Positions 11,655 through 22,596 of a stretch of 64,000 nucleotides of DNA are shown here, one piece after another. How positions within the stretch are numbered: position 1 is the stretch's first letter; every line of letters begins with the position of its first letter. Location: positions 1-64,000 of the forward strand of contig JAAMPI010000011.1 in NCBI GenBank assembly GCA_013054445.1, written 5' to 3'. The translations under genes and the position numbers were made by a program. Under the pieces are notes generated by a model. That model was given only the letters and a program-made list of their open reading frames with translations, did no database searches and was not told where the DNA came from. The stretch comes from Cudoniella acicularis. Its lineage: Eukaryota; Ascomycota; Leotiomycetes; Helotiales; Helotiaceae.

Positions 11655-12233
11655 GTCTAAAGCGCTCTTTTAGAGAGTTTTGAGGAGTGTATATTGCAGA
11701 AGAGTATCCTTGGGCTAGTTCTAATCCAGTCCCACGTGACAAAAATAAAATCGCGGTTGACAAGATTAGCGTGTACACTGCACAGCTTCTAGACTTGTAT
11801 ATCACATGGATGAAAATTTCTCCCCCTTTCCCTCCTTCTCCTAAAAACAATGACAAGATCGAAGACGACTGAAATCTATGTCTGTATTATCATTAAAGCG
11901 TGTGCGCTCTATTGCTATATGAGTAAGGAGAAGAAGAATGATATTCACTAATGAGATAGCCTGGAGTAGGAATGATGAATTACGACTGCTGCACGAATGA
12001 CCTAAAATATCGGACAACAGGAGAAATTTCAGTCCTCATTGAAGATAAATAGACATTAAGACTATCCGCACCCAATTTCACACTTAGCTGGCAGCTCAAG
12101 ATCAAAGTTCCATAGTAGGTGGGCCAGCACAACGTGCACCCCCCTTCAAAATTGACCGTGTCCAACGGTCAAACAGACTTTTGCGCCATCAAATAATATG
12201 TTAAATAGAAGCCATGGACCCGCGACCAAGGAT
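11655..12233. other. intergenic region
   Basis: The 3' flanks of the convergent MFS (plus) and PEBP (minus) genes. No coding feature supported. Confidence 0.4.
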
Positions 12234-12820
12234 CTAGTTGCTCAAGAAGTAGTTGGCTGCAAGAGGTTCACCGAGCTTGGCTGTCTTTTGCCAGTCGTCC
12301 AGGTCGTAGCGCATGCGATGCCAGTTGCTTAGAGGCTTACCACCTGCCGGAGCATACTTCTGGCCGTTGAAGTCCTCGGGTTGCTCGAACAAGAAGAATG
12401 AGTATCGGTGGGGAGAGCTGCCCGGAGGAGGAGCAGGACCAATGTAGTTGGCGACAAAGGGTTCGTTGGAGGTCAAGGTGTTATTGGGACCCGCCTTGAA
12501 GCCTGGCTGGATCCAATGGAGGATGGGACCAAGAACGCCAAAAGAGGGAAAGGGAGCATCGAGATCAAGGGCGACGACCATGTAGGTTGCAGAAGAGTTG
12601 GGAACAGCATAGGATATCTCAGGGGCAGACTGAGCTTCTGTGGAGATGGATGGTCAGGTTCTAGGATTGGCGTGGACTTGGTATGGCTATGAAACTCACC
12701 AGCGCGAGGGATGTATTGTTTAGTCGTAATTGCCTTGCCGTTGACAGTAACGCCCAGCACCTTGGAGTCATCCGTCTCCATGGCGCTGAGGATGCGCTTG
12801 ACGACTGCGTTGGTTGGCAT
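12234..12820 (-). CDS. phosphatidylethanolamine-binding protein (PEBP) family, two exons
   Basis: Exons 12820-12700 and 12637-12234 join in frame (GTGAGT...CCACAG intron) to give 174 aa. Family marks are VVALDLDAPFPS (the DPDxP-like anion-pocket motif), LHWIQPGF, and a GPAPPPGSSPHRYSFFLFEQ segment matching the conserved GPxPPxxxPHRYxF block. There is no signal peptide, so it is probably cytosolic. Fungal PEBPs of this type (carboxypeptidase Y inhibitor/TFS1 relatives) bind small anionic ligands or proteins; the specific role is unknown. It looks intact although both neighbouring metabolic genes are damaged. Confidence 0.88.
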
Positions 12821-13453
12821 AGCGGTAGAACTGGGAGTGAGGATATGCTATGGTTTTGGGGTCAAGCTGCTGCGGGAAGTTGCTGGAGAACGAGGATAAG
12901 CTGTGGCTAGCATAGGGGTTCGCGCTGCCGCAGAGCAAAGCTGAAGGAGGTTAAGGCCAGAAGGGATATTAGGAAAAAAGCAGGACAAAAAGACCAGCAT
13001 AAAAGAAGGCGGGGATAACCTTCGGATATAACAGACTCGACCATGCCGATCTCCCGAGGTAATTCTGCGCTAGGGAAGCTAATTACAGTGTAACAGGGAG
13101 GGTGTTGCACGATAATTATGAAGTAATAGGTTTAGGGTATTATGTTATATAATATACTAACCCTATTTAGTAGCCGACGTATTAAGAATAGAGTTAGATT
13201 TTTATGATTCTTATATTTATTATTTTTATATAGACATCTAGTAAGTCTTATATAAGATTATACTTAAAATTGTAATAACAAAATCTAAACAGGCGTTATA
13301 AATATAATATTATATCTGTTTACACTTTAGCATCCCTATTGTGGTTGTTCGACTAACTGCCTAGGTTTGGCTGAACCTTGACAATATGGTTACACCCGCC
13401 CGCAGATTGGGACTAGTTAAGGGGCTGACGGCTCGGCAGATCGGCCGGCCTCT
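12821..13453. other. AT-rich intergenic region, RIP-like
   Basis: 13110-13330 is strongly AT-rich with TA-rich words and no coding potential, typical of RIP-mutated repeats. A single attgtggttgt string near 13341 matches the inverted pair at 893-1009. Confidence 0.35.
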
Positions 13454-13455
13454 TA

Positions 13456-13640
13456 CGGAGGTACAGCCTAAAGAATGTAATAGCACTAGCAAGGGGGGCC
13501 CCGGGCAGACTCTTCACTTAACTAAATCGAGTAGCGAATCTCACAGCTGTCTTGTTTCTCTTACTAAGTTTGGTAAAGTAAAGCACGTGCGCAAAGGGCC
13601 CTTGCTAGTGCTATTACATTCTTTAGGCGCTGTACCTCCG
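13456..13640. mobile_element. Tc1/mariner-like MITE (long hairpin with TA borders)
   Basis: Two arms of about 40 bp form an almost perfect inverted repeat: left arm cggaggtacagcctaaagaa... (13456-13495), right arm its complement (13599-13640) with a 2-base insertion. The arms are separated by about 100 bp. Both ends abut TA, which fits the TA target duplication of Tc1/mariner/pogo elements. No transposase is present. Confidence 0.65.
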
Positions 13641-13701
13641 TATACTTCTATTAATTGTAGACGTGTGAATTGAAATTCTCCAGAGGCAATAATCTAAAAG
13701 C

Positions 13702-14059
13702 ATGGCCGTAACGTTCACAGTGAGTATTTCGGTCTTGAAAATGCCTGAACGAACACTCAAAGAAGCAGAATCTCTACTACCGCGACGCGGAACTCGACGT
13801 CGAATACTACCTCAACACGCATATGCCAATGGTGGCAAGGCTGCTCGGCCCCTCAGTCATTATATCCTGGACTCTGTGGAGACTTCCCGACGACAGCCCC
13901 TTCTCCTACGAAGGTGCAGTGACCTGGGCCGGTCTTGAGGCCCGGGATGCCGCCTTGAAGACTAAGGAAGGACTTCAGTGTATCGCGGACCTACAGAACT
14001 TTGTGAAGAAGCCCGCGATGGTGATGTTGCGTCAGCATGTTGGTTCGGGCGAGTCCTGA
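13702..14059 (+). CDS. EthD-domain protein, two exons
   Basis: Exon 1 is 13702-13719 (MAVTFT), a 49-bp GTGAGT...GCAG intron follows, and exon 2 is 13769-14059; the product is 102 aa. The order LYYRDAELDVEYYLNTHMPM, SVIISWTLWRL, AVTWAGLEARDAA and FVKKPAMVMLRQHVG fits the EthD (dimeric alpha/beta barrel) family, with the HMP motif intact. Such proteins occur in fungal aromatic polyketide clusters and include ring-modifying or decarboxylating enzymes. It sits directly upstream of the FSH hydrolase relic and the non-reducing PKS relic and is the only apparently intact member of that cluster. The substrate is unknown. Confidence 0.8.
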
Positions 14060-14267
14060 AAGTGCATTTAGTATTCAGCAGCCAACAAGACAAGCAAGAC
14101 TAGTCAATATCTGCTTCTATTTCAACACTTTTTCCCTTGCGTGGCCAATAGCAGGAAAAGGCTACACCGCATGCGCTGCTCCCATTATATATATGCATGT
14201 TCGCGTTCCCAGTCTTCCCGAGAGCAGCCTAGAGCGATCCCTTCAAGAGCATAACATTACCTTCACC

Positions 14268-15066
14268 ATGTCCGTCGCCTCGCCCTCAACAGTCACTCTT
14301 GGAGACCTCCATCTGCCGCGCATTCTGTCTCCACGGCAGGGGCGTCAACGCTGAAGCTTTCCGCTTGCAATGTCGAGGCTTGTTTCGCGCCCTCAGCGAC
14401 ACCTTCAGATTTGTATTTCCAGATGCGCCCTATCTATCACCCGCGGATTCCGGTGTCGTGCCGGCCTATGGCCACCTCCAGCCGTTTCGTCGTTGGCTGC
14501 GTTGGCTGCGTTGGCTGCGTTGGAAACCAGAGCGGCCAAATCCCGGAACCGACGCCATCTGCTAGGACATCGACGGGGTTCTGCATGAGGCAATGGTCAG
14601 CGATGACGCCAGGGCGCCACCGGTGACTGGGTTGCTATCATGGGCTTCAGCTAGGGTGCGAAAGTAGGTGCAAGCCTGTTGCTCCGCCAGCAGCTTCGTG
14701 CAGAGAAGCTTGGACAAGACCAAGCTAGCTCCAACTTCAAGTTCGCTATCCTTCTTGCCGCGTCTGACCGACTCGCTCGCCCTTGCCGATGCCGATGAGC
14801 TCACTACGGGTGCCTTTGCACAAGTCACCGGCTCCTTCTTGCAAGGATCAGACCACGTTCTTCGCCTGCCTACTCTGCATGTTCATGGATTGAAAGATCC
14901 GGGCATCGTTCATCATCGTCGGCTTCTCGCCGACTTCTGTAAGGCGGGTACGACTCGCCTGGTGGAACGGGATGGGGATCACCGGGTAGCTATTCAAGCA
15001 GCAGATGTCGCCGCTGTTGCGAACGAGATTCTGGCGTTGAGCAGGCAGACCGGCGTAATATCGTGA
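14268..15066 (+). pseudogene. FSH-family serine hydrolase (LovG/CitA-like) relic
   Basis: Pieces of one serine hydrolase follow in order but in different frames: MSVASPSTVTLGDLHLPRIL, then after a 2-base loss CLHGRGVNAEAFRLQCRGLF and FVFPDAPYLSPA, a TAG at about 14563, DIDGVLHEAMVSDDA, another shift, then GDWVAIMGFS-stop-GAKVGASLL. The nucleophile motif would be GFSQG, with CAG changed to TAG. After one more shift come ADADELTTGAFAQ, LPTLHVHGLKDPG (acid) and ERDGDHRVAI (His). A 9-bp unit (cgttggctg) repeated near 14493-14523 expands the protein as WLRWLRWLRW. The family releases or edits polyketides, and CitA/LovG-type members pair with non-reducing PKSs carrying CMeT domains, as here. Confidence 0.8.
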
Positions 15067-16191
15067 ACGCGGACTCCCCCCTTTCCGGTTCACTTGTTAG
15101 GTGGGGCCACCAAAATCTGGTGATAGAACTAACCCACTTTCGACTTATCTGAGATATGAATTCTCTAACCGAATTTCGATCTACATGGAGTGGTAGCATT
15201 GCATACGGATAAGCCGTCAATAAACGACTCGTTACTAATCTCAGATCAGCAATTAAATTTCCTCGTTGTGATATGATACAGTCCTACGAAAGACGATTAC
15301 CCCTCAGTGCTGAGGCTCCCCCACTTGACGCTTCCCCCACCCTCACAAAAGTGGTTTTGTAAGGAGGGGAAGTATGAGGGAAAGTATAAAGTTTGGGGGC
15401 GGGGAGGGGGGGGGGCCTTAGCGCTAAGGTTATGTCACTTTTAATTAATATCTTACAGCATGGGGTGTTAGCTACCCACCTACTAGTGCATTGGAAGAAT
15501 TCCCAGATGACTGTGCCATGCATATCGATCTGGAGAGACAAACCAAAACACCAACAACTCAATTCCTCAAGCTCTACTGATCGACCAATCTCATCCAAGT
15601 AGCTCACCGAAACCCTTGACCGCTAGAGAACGTGGCAAGTCCTCAGGCGAAAGGCTCAAAACAGTCGAATCAAGTGCAGCAGGTGCGGCAGCACATTCGG
15701 TCCTTTAAGCGAAAGCTCGTTTCCAGCCTTCCACCGTTCCATCGATCTGCTTACCAAAAATCGATCTTTGTGTTAAGGTTTACCCACCTATATAAAATCG
15801 TATAGGCTTATATGTTCCTTAGTAATCAATTGTTTTCCACTTTCTATATATAAATAAACCCCTAATACTAATAATTAGATATATATAATTATTAAGTATA
15901 TTAATTGATTAATTATATAAGCCATTTTTATTATTTAAGTTAAGCTTATTTAAATCTTATATAATATTACTATCTTTTTAACTTATTATTTTTAATATTA
16001 TTAATATCCTATATTTAATATATTATTTAGCTAATAAATACCTAGCGTTACTTTTATAAGTCTAGTATTAATACCTTATAGTAAATATGTTAAGCGAGCT
16101 AGCGCGCAGGATAACTATATATAAAAGTGAGGCTATCTCGAAATATAAAGCCAACATATACAGTCTGCGATTCTTTTTAAAACCGCATACA
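15067..16191. other. AT-rich intergenic region upstream of the PKS relic
   Basis: 15770-16085 is extremely AT-rich with TTA/TAA words (RIP-like). A G-run (about 15403-15414) and short open frames exist, but nothing is coding. Confidence 0.35.
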
Positions 16192-19100
16192 ATGACAATC
16201 TCAACAACGGAATTGTTCCTATGCGGCCCTCAGGTTCGCCTTCCTTTTCCGCAAGAATTAGATCAACTCCGTCAAGTCTTGCTGGGTCATGAGAGTCTTT
16301 GTGGATCTTTAACCGCCACTCTCAAAGATCTACCCAACCTTCTTCGACAACTGACTGCTTCTGACAACACGTTGAAGCGGGTCCCCGCGGCGGGGTCAAT
16401 CGACTTCCTTTTGCAATGGCTAGATTCAGGACTTTTGTGTCTACCTGTCGACGCCCTTCTTAACGTTGCTTCCTTGCCTTTCGCAGTCCTCTTACAAATA
16501 GCTCTCTTTCTTCAGCACTTAGCCAAAACCAACGCTGGACCCGATTACAGCCAGACAATTCAATCATTGCAACAGTACGGCGTCCAAGGATTCTGCACAG
16601 GCTTCCTTACCGCTGCTGCTATTGACTTTTCTGGAAATGGGAAACAGTTAGCTGAACATACCGCCACCAGCTTACGCCTGGCCGTGTGCATTGGTGCCTA
16701 TATTGACCAAAACGCTTTGTATGCCGAGCCCTCGAGCCCGGTCTGTACTTTGTCTATTCGATGGAAGCAAGGTCAGTTTTCAAAGGCTCAAGTCGAGGAC
16801 CTTTTGAGCGGCTATGCACATGTCAGAACTCAAAGATCCCTATTTGATTAAGTCAAACTACTCACTCTCATAGAGGCCTACATCACATGCATCACTGACA
16901 TCACCTGTGTTACGGCCACTGCCTAAGCGAGTGACGAGAAGCAATTGACTGAGGCATTCAGAGGTTGGGCTTCGTGCCAAGAAGATCGGTATCAATGGCC
17001 GTTTTCATTCGGCTGTCGACTACACTACTGCGGCTCAAAATCTAAAGGACTTTTCGAAATCAGTCAAGGGCCTTCAATACCCGTTTGCTTCAAAGCTTCA
17101 AGCCCCACTTAGAATGAACGCTACCGGAGAGCTCATTACGGGAGGTATCTCAGTCACTGATGTTGCAATTGAGAGCATCCTGCTCCATACGGCCGACTGG
17201 TACATGACCTTGCGGAAGACTTTCAATGCATTTCCCACGGACCGCCCACGAGTGACCACATTTGCATTCGAAGAGGGTGTCTTGCCTCTTAGTCTCTCGC
17301 AGAAGAGCGGCACTACTTACGGTGTCAATAGCATCAATGGGAATCTAGAAGCTGAATACCCTTCACACCCAGTTGCGGTTGTTAGCATGGCTTGTCGTTT
17401 CCCGGGTGCAGCCGACGTCAACAAATTCTGGGATCTTCTGGAGTCTGGCGTATCAATGGTTCGAGGGGCACCCTCGGATCGATTAAATCTAAACAACCAT
17501 TGTCTGGCAGATCATGCGAGCACCAAGTTCTGGGGTAATTTCATTGACCACGACAGCTTTGATCACCGCTTCTTCAAGAAATCTTCTCGTGAAGTAGTCT
17601 CGATATCATCAACGCCGAATTGGCCGATAACAAGCTGGAAATTGCCTGTTTCAACCACCCAACAAACTACGTGGTTGTAGGCACAGCCAAGGCTGTAAGC
17701 GCTCTCGAAAACCACGCCGCCAGCGATGACAGATCTCAACAGTCTTTTCGTGCCAAGCGACTTAGAGTCACACATGGCTTTCATTCCGTCTTGACTGAAC
17801 ATATACTGCCGGAACTCGAGAGGCTTGCGAACAGCGTGCAATAGAACAAGCCGACCATCCCCATTGAGTTGGCAACGGAAAAGCATATTGATCCGAAGCC
17901 AGGCCCTTGGTTGATTCCACACCACACGCGAACCCTGCCTACTTCTCTTCGGCCGTTCAAAGAGTTGCTCAAAAGTCCCAGTCTTGCGTCTGGGTGGAAG
18001 CAGGTCAAGGATCCTCTGCTATGTCCCTAGCCAAGAGCTGCCTCAACAGTAAAGGTCAGCAGTTGTACTGTCCCTCTTTTTTGAACGGGCCCAATGCAAT
18101 TTCGTCCGTGGCAGAGACTGTCGTTGAGCTATGGAAGGCCGGCATGCACGTTCAATTCTGGCCCTATCATCGAAGTGAACGAGGTCAGTTCGAGTATAAG
18201 AGCCTTCCTCCATACCAATTTGAGAAGACTAAGCAATGGCTTCCCTTCATCGACCAAGTCACCCCAGAGCCTGTTACAGATATTGCCCATGCAGCCCAGA
18301 CCAAATTTACGCACGAATTCATCTCATTCTTGGAATTTTCAGATTCAAGCAAGAAGGAAGCCATTTTCCTCATCGACCTCGAGAGTGACCGCTACATGTA
18401 TTTGTTAAGCGGTCACATTGCATCCAGCCAAGCTCTTGCGCCTGCGTCCCTGTATGTTGAGCTGCTTTCTCGCGCCGCAATGATCTTGACAAAGGGTGCG
18501 AGTTACAACACACATGTTATCAACATGAGCTCTATGCAAATGAAGGGCGCACCCATTGGTCTCGACCCGAGGAAGAACATCTACATCAGACTCACACGCG
18601 TTACACCAGACGTCGACTCCTGGGATTTCGAATTTTCCAGCAAGTTGAAGCAGGGCGGTGGTGACGTTCAGATTCACGTAATCGGCAAAGTAGGGCTCGA
18701 CAAACGGGACGATCCTGTTCTGGCTGATACGATCATGCGATGGAGCGCTCTGATAGGGTACAAGAGGTGTCTCTCCATCACAAACAGTGAGGACGGAGAA
18801 AAGATGCAAGGTAAACATATTTACCGAGCGCTTCAGAAACTTATTTTCTTTGACGAGATGTACCACGGGATCAATAGCATCTCATATGAGGGTCATAAAG
18901 CAGCAGGAAAGGTCGCAGCAGAGTTGGATCCCAAGCTTGCCCCGAGCGAGGCCCTATATGACACTCCGACCACTGACGGCATGATGCAATTCGCTGGCGT
19001 TCTCGTCAACTAGTTCGCACACCCCAGTGGGAAAGATGTTTTGCTCTGCCAGGGTATCAACCGTATCGTCACTGGTGGTGCGTTTGACATTACTGCTGGA

Positions 19101-20322
19101 GAGTGGATTGCATACTCGCTTATGACAGAAGACACCGAGGAGCGCACCGTCAGCGATGTATACATCTTTGACAAGAAGTCGCAGCAAGTCGCGATTGCAT
19201 TCATTGGATTCGTCTTTACGCGGACTTCTGTGTGGGCCCTGCAGCGATCGCTCCGGAGTGTTAATACTGGTGGGCCTGACGCTAATGCTACTCCAGCACC
19301 TGCAGGAGTCGCTCCGATATCAGTCGCAGTCGCTGGGGTTTCCGTAAAATCTAGTAAAGCATCGCAGGTTCTGGAGGTCTTTCACAACGTTACGGATGTT
19401 CGAATGAATGAAATCACTCTTGACTTGACGCTCGAGGATCTTGGCATCGACTCTCTCTTAGTGACGGAGGTCTTGAACGAGATGCAAACCGCCTTCGGGC
19501 TTGAGATTGACCTCAACACATTCTTATTCTTCCCCAACGTCAAGGCTGTTTGCGACCATATCGATTCAGCTCTGGGAGTCGGCGCAGGTATGACTATTGA
19601 AGCCCCTGCTTTAGCCGAAGCAAAAGGAAACGGTGCTGCTATTCGAAGCGTACCGACTACTGCTCCTGGTGCAGAGTCGAGGCCATCTTTGCAGTGGGCG
19701 CAGAAAGTTTTTTCAGACTGCGAAGACGCCTACGAGAGGGCTGCCATCGAAACAAAAGCTGTCGAATTTTGGGAAAAGTGCTACCCTCGTCAAGCCGCGC
19801 TCGTGCTCGCCTACGTCGTCGAGGCGTTTGCTAAACTGGGCTGCGACATGGCTGCCCTCAAAGCCGGAGATACTGCTCCCATGATCTCTTACTTGCCTAG
19901 CCACAGGAAACTTGTGCGCCAACTTTACCGCGTGCTTGAAGATGCCAGGCTTGTCATCGTCAACGACCAAGGCCAATTTGTTCGCACAATAAAGCTCGTC
20001 GACCGTACGCCCGCCTCGACCATCCTCAAGCAGATCATTCCCGAGTTCACGCTTCACGCTAGCGTGCATAAAATCGTCCAAGCTGTTGGTTCGGAACTCG
20101 CAGAGTGCTTGACTGGCGAGAAGGATAGTCTCCAAATCGTCTTTGGCAACAAGGAGAACAAGAAGACACTTGATGATCTCTACGACAACTGGCCCCTCGT
20201 GCGCTCCGGCACGCTTGCTCTAGGCGAGTTCCTCGAGAAGGCCATGGCAAATCTAGACAAACCCGGTGCATTTCGCATCCTTGAAGTCGATGCCGGCACA
20301 GATGGTACGACCAAGTACTCGT
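16192..20322 (+). pseudogene. non-reducing polyketide synthase relic (SAT-KS'-'AT-PT-ACP-CMeT')
   Basis: Domains in order: SAT (16192-17340, cysteine in GFCTGFL, histidine in INGRFHSA), interrupted by TAA at 16849 and 16918 and a frameshift near 16963; the first part of KS (17371-17590, VAVVSMACRFPGA to FFKKSSRE); then an abrupt jump into the second half of AT (about 17610 on, IACFNHPTNYVVVG, THGFHS, QFWPYHR). KS and AT active sites are therefore deleted (about 2 kb missing). Product-template domain 18310-19240 has H in LSGHIASSQALAP and D in TDGMMQFAG, with TAG at 19012. ACP 19360-19585 has GIDSLL. CMeT begins at about 19680 but its SAM motif reads EVDAGTDGTTKY instead of EVGAGTGGTT, and the gene ends at about 20322 against a HET relic. 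The layout matches methylating citrinin/azaphilone-type NR-PKSs. Confidence 0.9.
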
Positions 20323-21540
20323 CGTCCCAAACATCTGCGGCTCACAATACCCTACTTGTTTATAAGTTTTTAAACTGCCCATTTCCTTTACCAATATGAG
20401 ACCATAGGGGGTCCCTAGCCGTCCTCTAACCTCACCCATTAGAAGACAAAAGACGGGCACCGTCCCATCTCTATTCTCGGAAAGATCCGTCTCCAAAGCA
20501 TCAATCAATCCATCTGGAGCATCGCTCCTTTGGTAATTTATCCCCACTGCCCGAAGCAATTTTTGCCATTCCCTGTCCCACATATCCTCTCTCAAGCCAC
20601 CTTTCAGCGTTAGGCAGCCTGAGAGTATAGAAATATATGGCGCCGAGATCGAGACTGGTTCAACGCTACAGGCTAGAATTTCGACTATTATTGATCCGCC
20701 CAAAATTCCGTTGCCTGTTACTGCGCCATCAACGGAAGCCCATGACCAAGGAGGAGCTCGATATTCACTCGGGCGTTTCCGTGGAAAGGTTGAACGCGGA
20801 TGGAGGTACCAACAAAGCGACGTTCTAAGTTCATGTTTCCACATCCCAGCAAGATACCTTGGACGTTCTATCCCCAGCCTGGTCTTGGAAATCTGTGCAA
20901 ATTTTTCTGCGAAAGCAGAAATAGCAAAAATTTTATCGGCAGGAGAGCTCAGGTTGCGCTGTGTGTAGTCTGTCACTACCTCCTCCCACTCTAGGTGCTG
21001 AAACCTTGGGGTTCTTCTATCCATGTAAGTCGAATCGGAAGGAATCCCAGCAACGCCTTCTTTGTGCATGTGAGCACCGTTTCCACAGAGGCATTTCCAA
21101 AAGAGCATGTTAGAGAAAAATATAGGATACGTGTAGAGAGCATCTGCTCTTGCATCGTCCAAGCTCTTGCTTCGACAGCCTTCGTGTCGGGCATGAATTC
21201 TTCGTTTCGCACTGCGGTGGTTTTCAATCCTACTGTTCATTTGCTGCCATCGGGACAACGGTACTCAAGCGCTGTCCTGGAGTTCCGCATTATGATCGAG
21301 GCTTGTGAATGAGATTGGAGGAAGCCATCTGTGGCAAATGGGGCGGACGCAGCTGAGAGCGTGAGGAAGGATCTTTGATAGATTCGCGCCATGGCTGAGA
21401 GCTCTCTCGTTACGTCTTCACTGTCATCTTGGATGATACATATTCGGTCAACCCAGAGGTACTCGAGCCCCAAACGCTTGGTAGTGAAGATGGCAATACT
21501 TTCACCGGCAGATTAGCGTGGCATTCAGAGGTTCGAAGTT
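20320..21540 (-). pseudogene. HET (heterokaryon incompatibility) domain protein relic
   Basis: The minus strand reads KRLGLEYLWVDRICIIQDD, ELSAMARIYQRSFLTLSAAS, ARAWTMQEQMLSTRILYF, then FWKCLCGNGAHMHKEG, SSPADKIFAISAFAEKFAQ, RYLAGMWKHELRTSLCW and APPWSWASVDG, all HET-family hallmarks. Damage: TGA after CPDGSK (about 21237, probably from CGA), a 2-base frameshift near 21115 between the RILYF and FWKCLC blocks, another shift near 21500, no N-terminus, and a C-terminus (LILVKEMGS...) that runs into antisense PKS sequence at about 20322. It is tail-to-tail with the truncated PKS, so one rearrangement trimmed both. Confidence 0.8.
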
Positions 21541-22596
21541 GTTCAGGGGCTCGAAGCGAGAGAACAATAACTTCAATCTAGCCTCAGTTCGTTCCCAGTC
21601 TCACAAAATCTAGTCAAAGCACAAATTTCTAGCAGCGAAAGGATGTTTGTCTAGCGGAACTCGTCTGTTAATTGTAATCTGGCCACTAAAGGCCATCCCG
21701 ACCCATTTTATCCCCCCCCCATCTCAACCTAACTAACAATACCAGCTCAAAAGCCGGCAAAAGTCCTCTGCACTGTGGAGTACTTCTCGTCTCTTCCCCT
21801 GCTCTTCCACAACCCTCACACCGCACTCGCACCGCACCGCACGTCAACGCAAGTGTCACTGGCAATGCCATCGCATCCCAGTCACGTTTCTTCCATGCGC
21901 TGTCGTCCTCCTACGACGTAACTTCACATTTCTGTCATCCCTCCCTGGCTTCTTTAATCCAGACCCTGCCGCCCCGGGAATCCTTCTCCCAAACCCTTCC
22001 CTGGTTCGCAATCTCGTCCTCTCAAAATTCACCTGTTCCTCCCCCTCGTCTGTTTATCCTCGCTCCGATCACTATTTTGTCTATCCCCCTTTCGCTCATA
22101 TTCTCCGGCGTTTCTGGTCTTCATTTTCCATATCTAAGCCTCTGGCCTTGGGCTACCCTCGTCACTCCACTTCAGTTCAAAGTGCAAGTGGAAAAAAAAG
22201 TGCCCTGGCAGTAATCGCGAAAACTCGGACATTGCCTGGGCGCTTGAGCCCTCCTGGTCAGTCATCTGAAGATTTCCGTAAGAAGAGAGCAAGGCATCTG
22301 TTATACAGAGGTAGACCCTCGCAAGTTTTCCTTGTCCCCAGTCCCGCCGCCGCCGCCTTCCTCAAGCAGTGCTTCTTTCTCCGTTCTTCACAGGGCTCTA
22401 CTGTCAAAAGCAGGAGATCGGACTCAAGGTACCGCGCTGCTGCAGTGGGACCCTCGTCGCAAGGATCGACCACACTCTTCTTACATCCCAAGTGTCAAAA
22501 TAAACATCGCGACGCGACTTGCTCCTCCCAATGGTTATTACATTTTGCCATTGCATTATCACCACGCCAGAGACTTATTGCTAATACTTGGACTCT
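21541..22596 (+). promoter_or_regulatory. long pyrimidine-rich leader/promoter of the medA-like gene
   Basis: About 1 kb upstream of the medA-like start. From about 21700 it is rich in C/T tracts (typical fungal transcription-start context), with several upstream ATGs, and short open frames overlap the start. It contains no recognisable protein. A long leader with upstream ORFs is plausible for this class of regulator, but transcript ends cannot be placed from sequence. Confidence 0.4.

Noticed and set aside
20059..20320. Continuation of the HET reading frame
   Set aside because: This part is antisense to the PKS CMeT domain; the HET similarity ends at the breakpoint near 20322.
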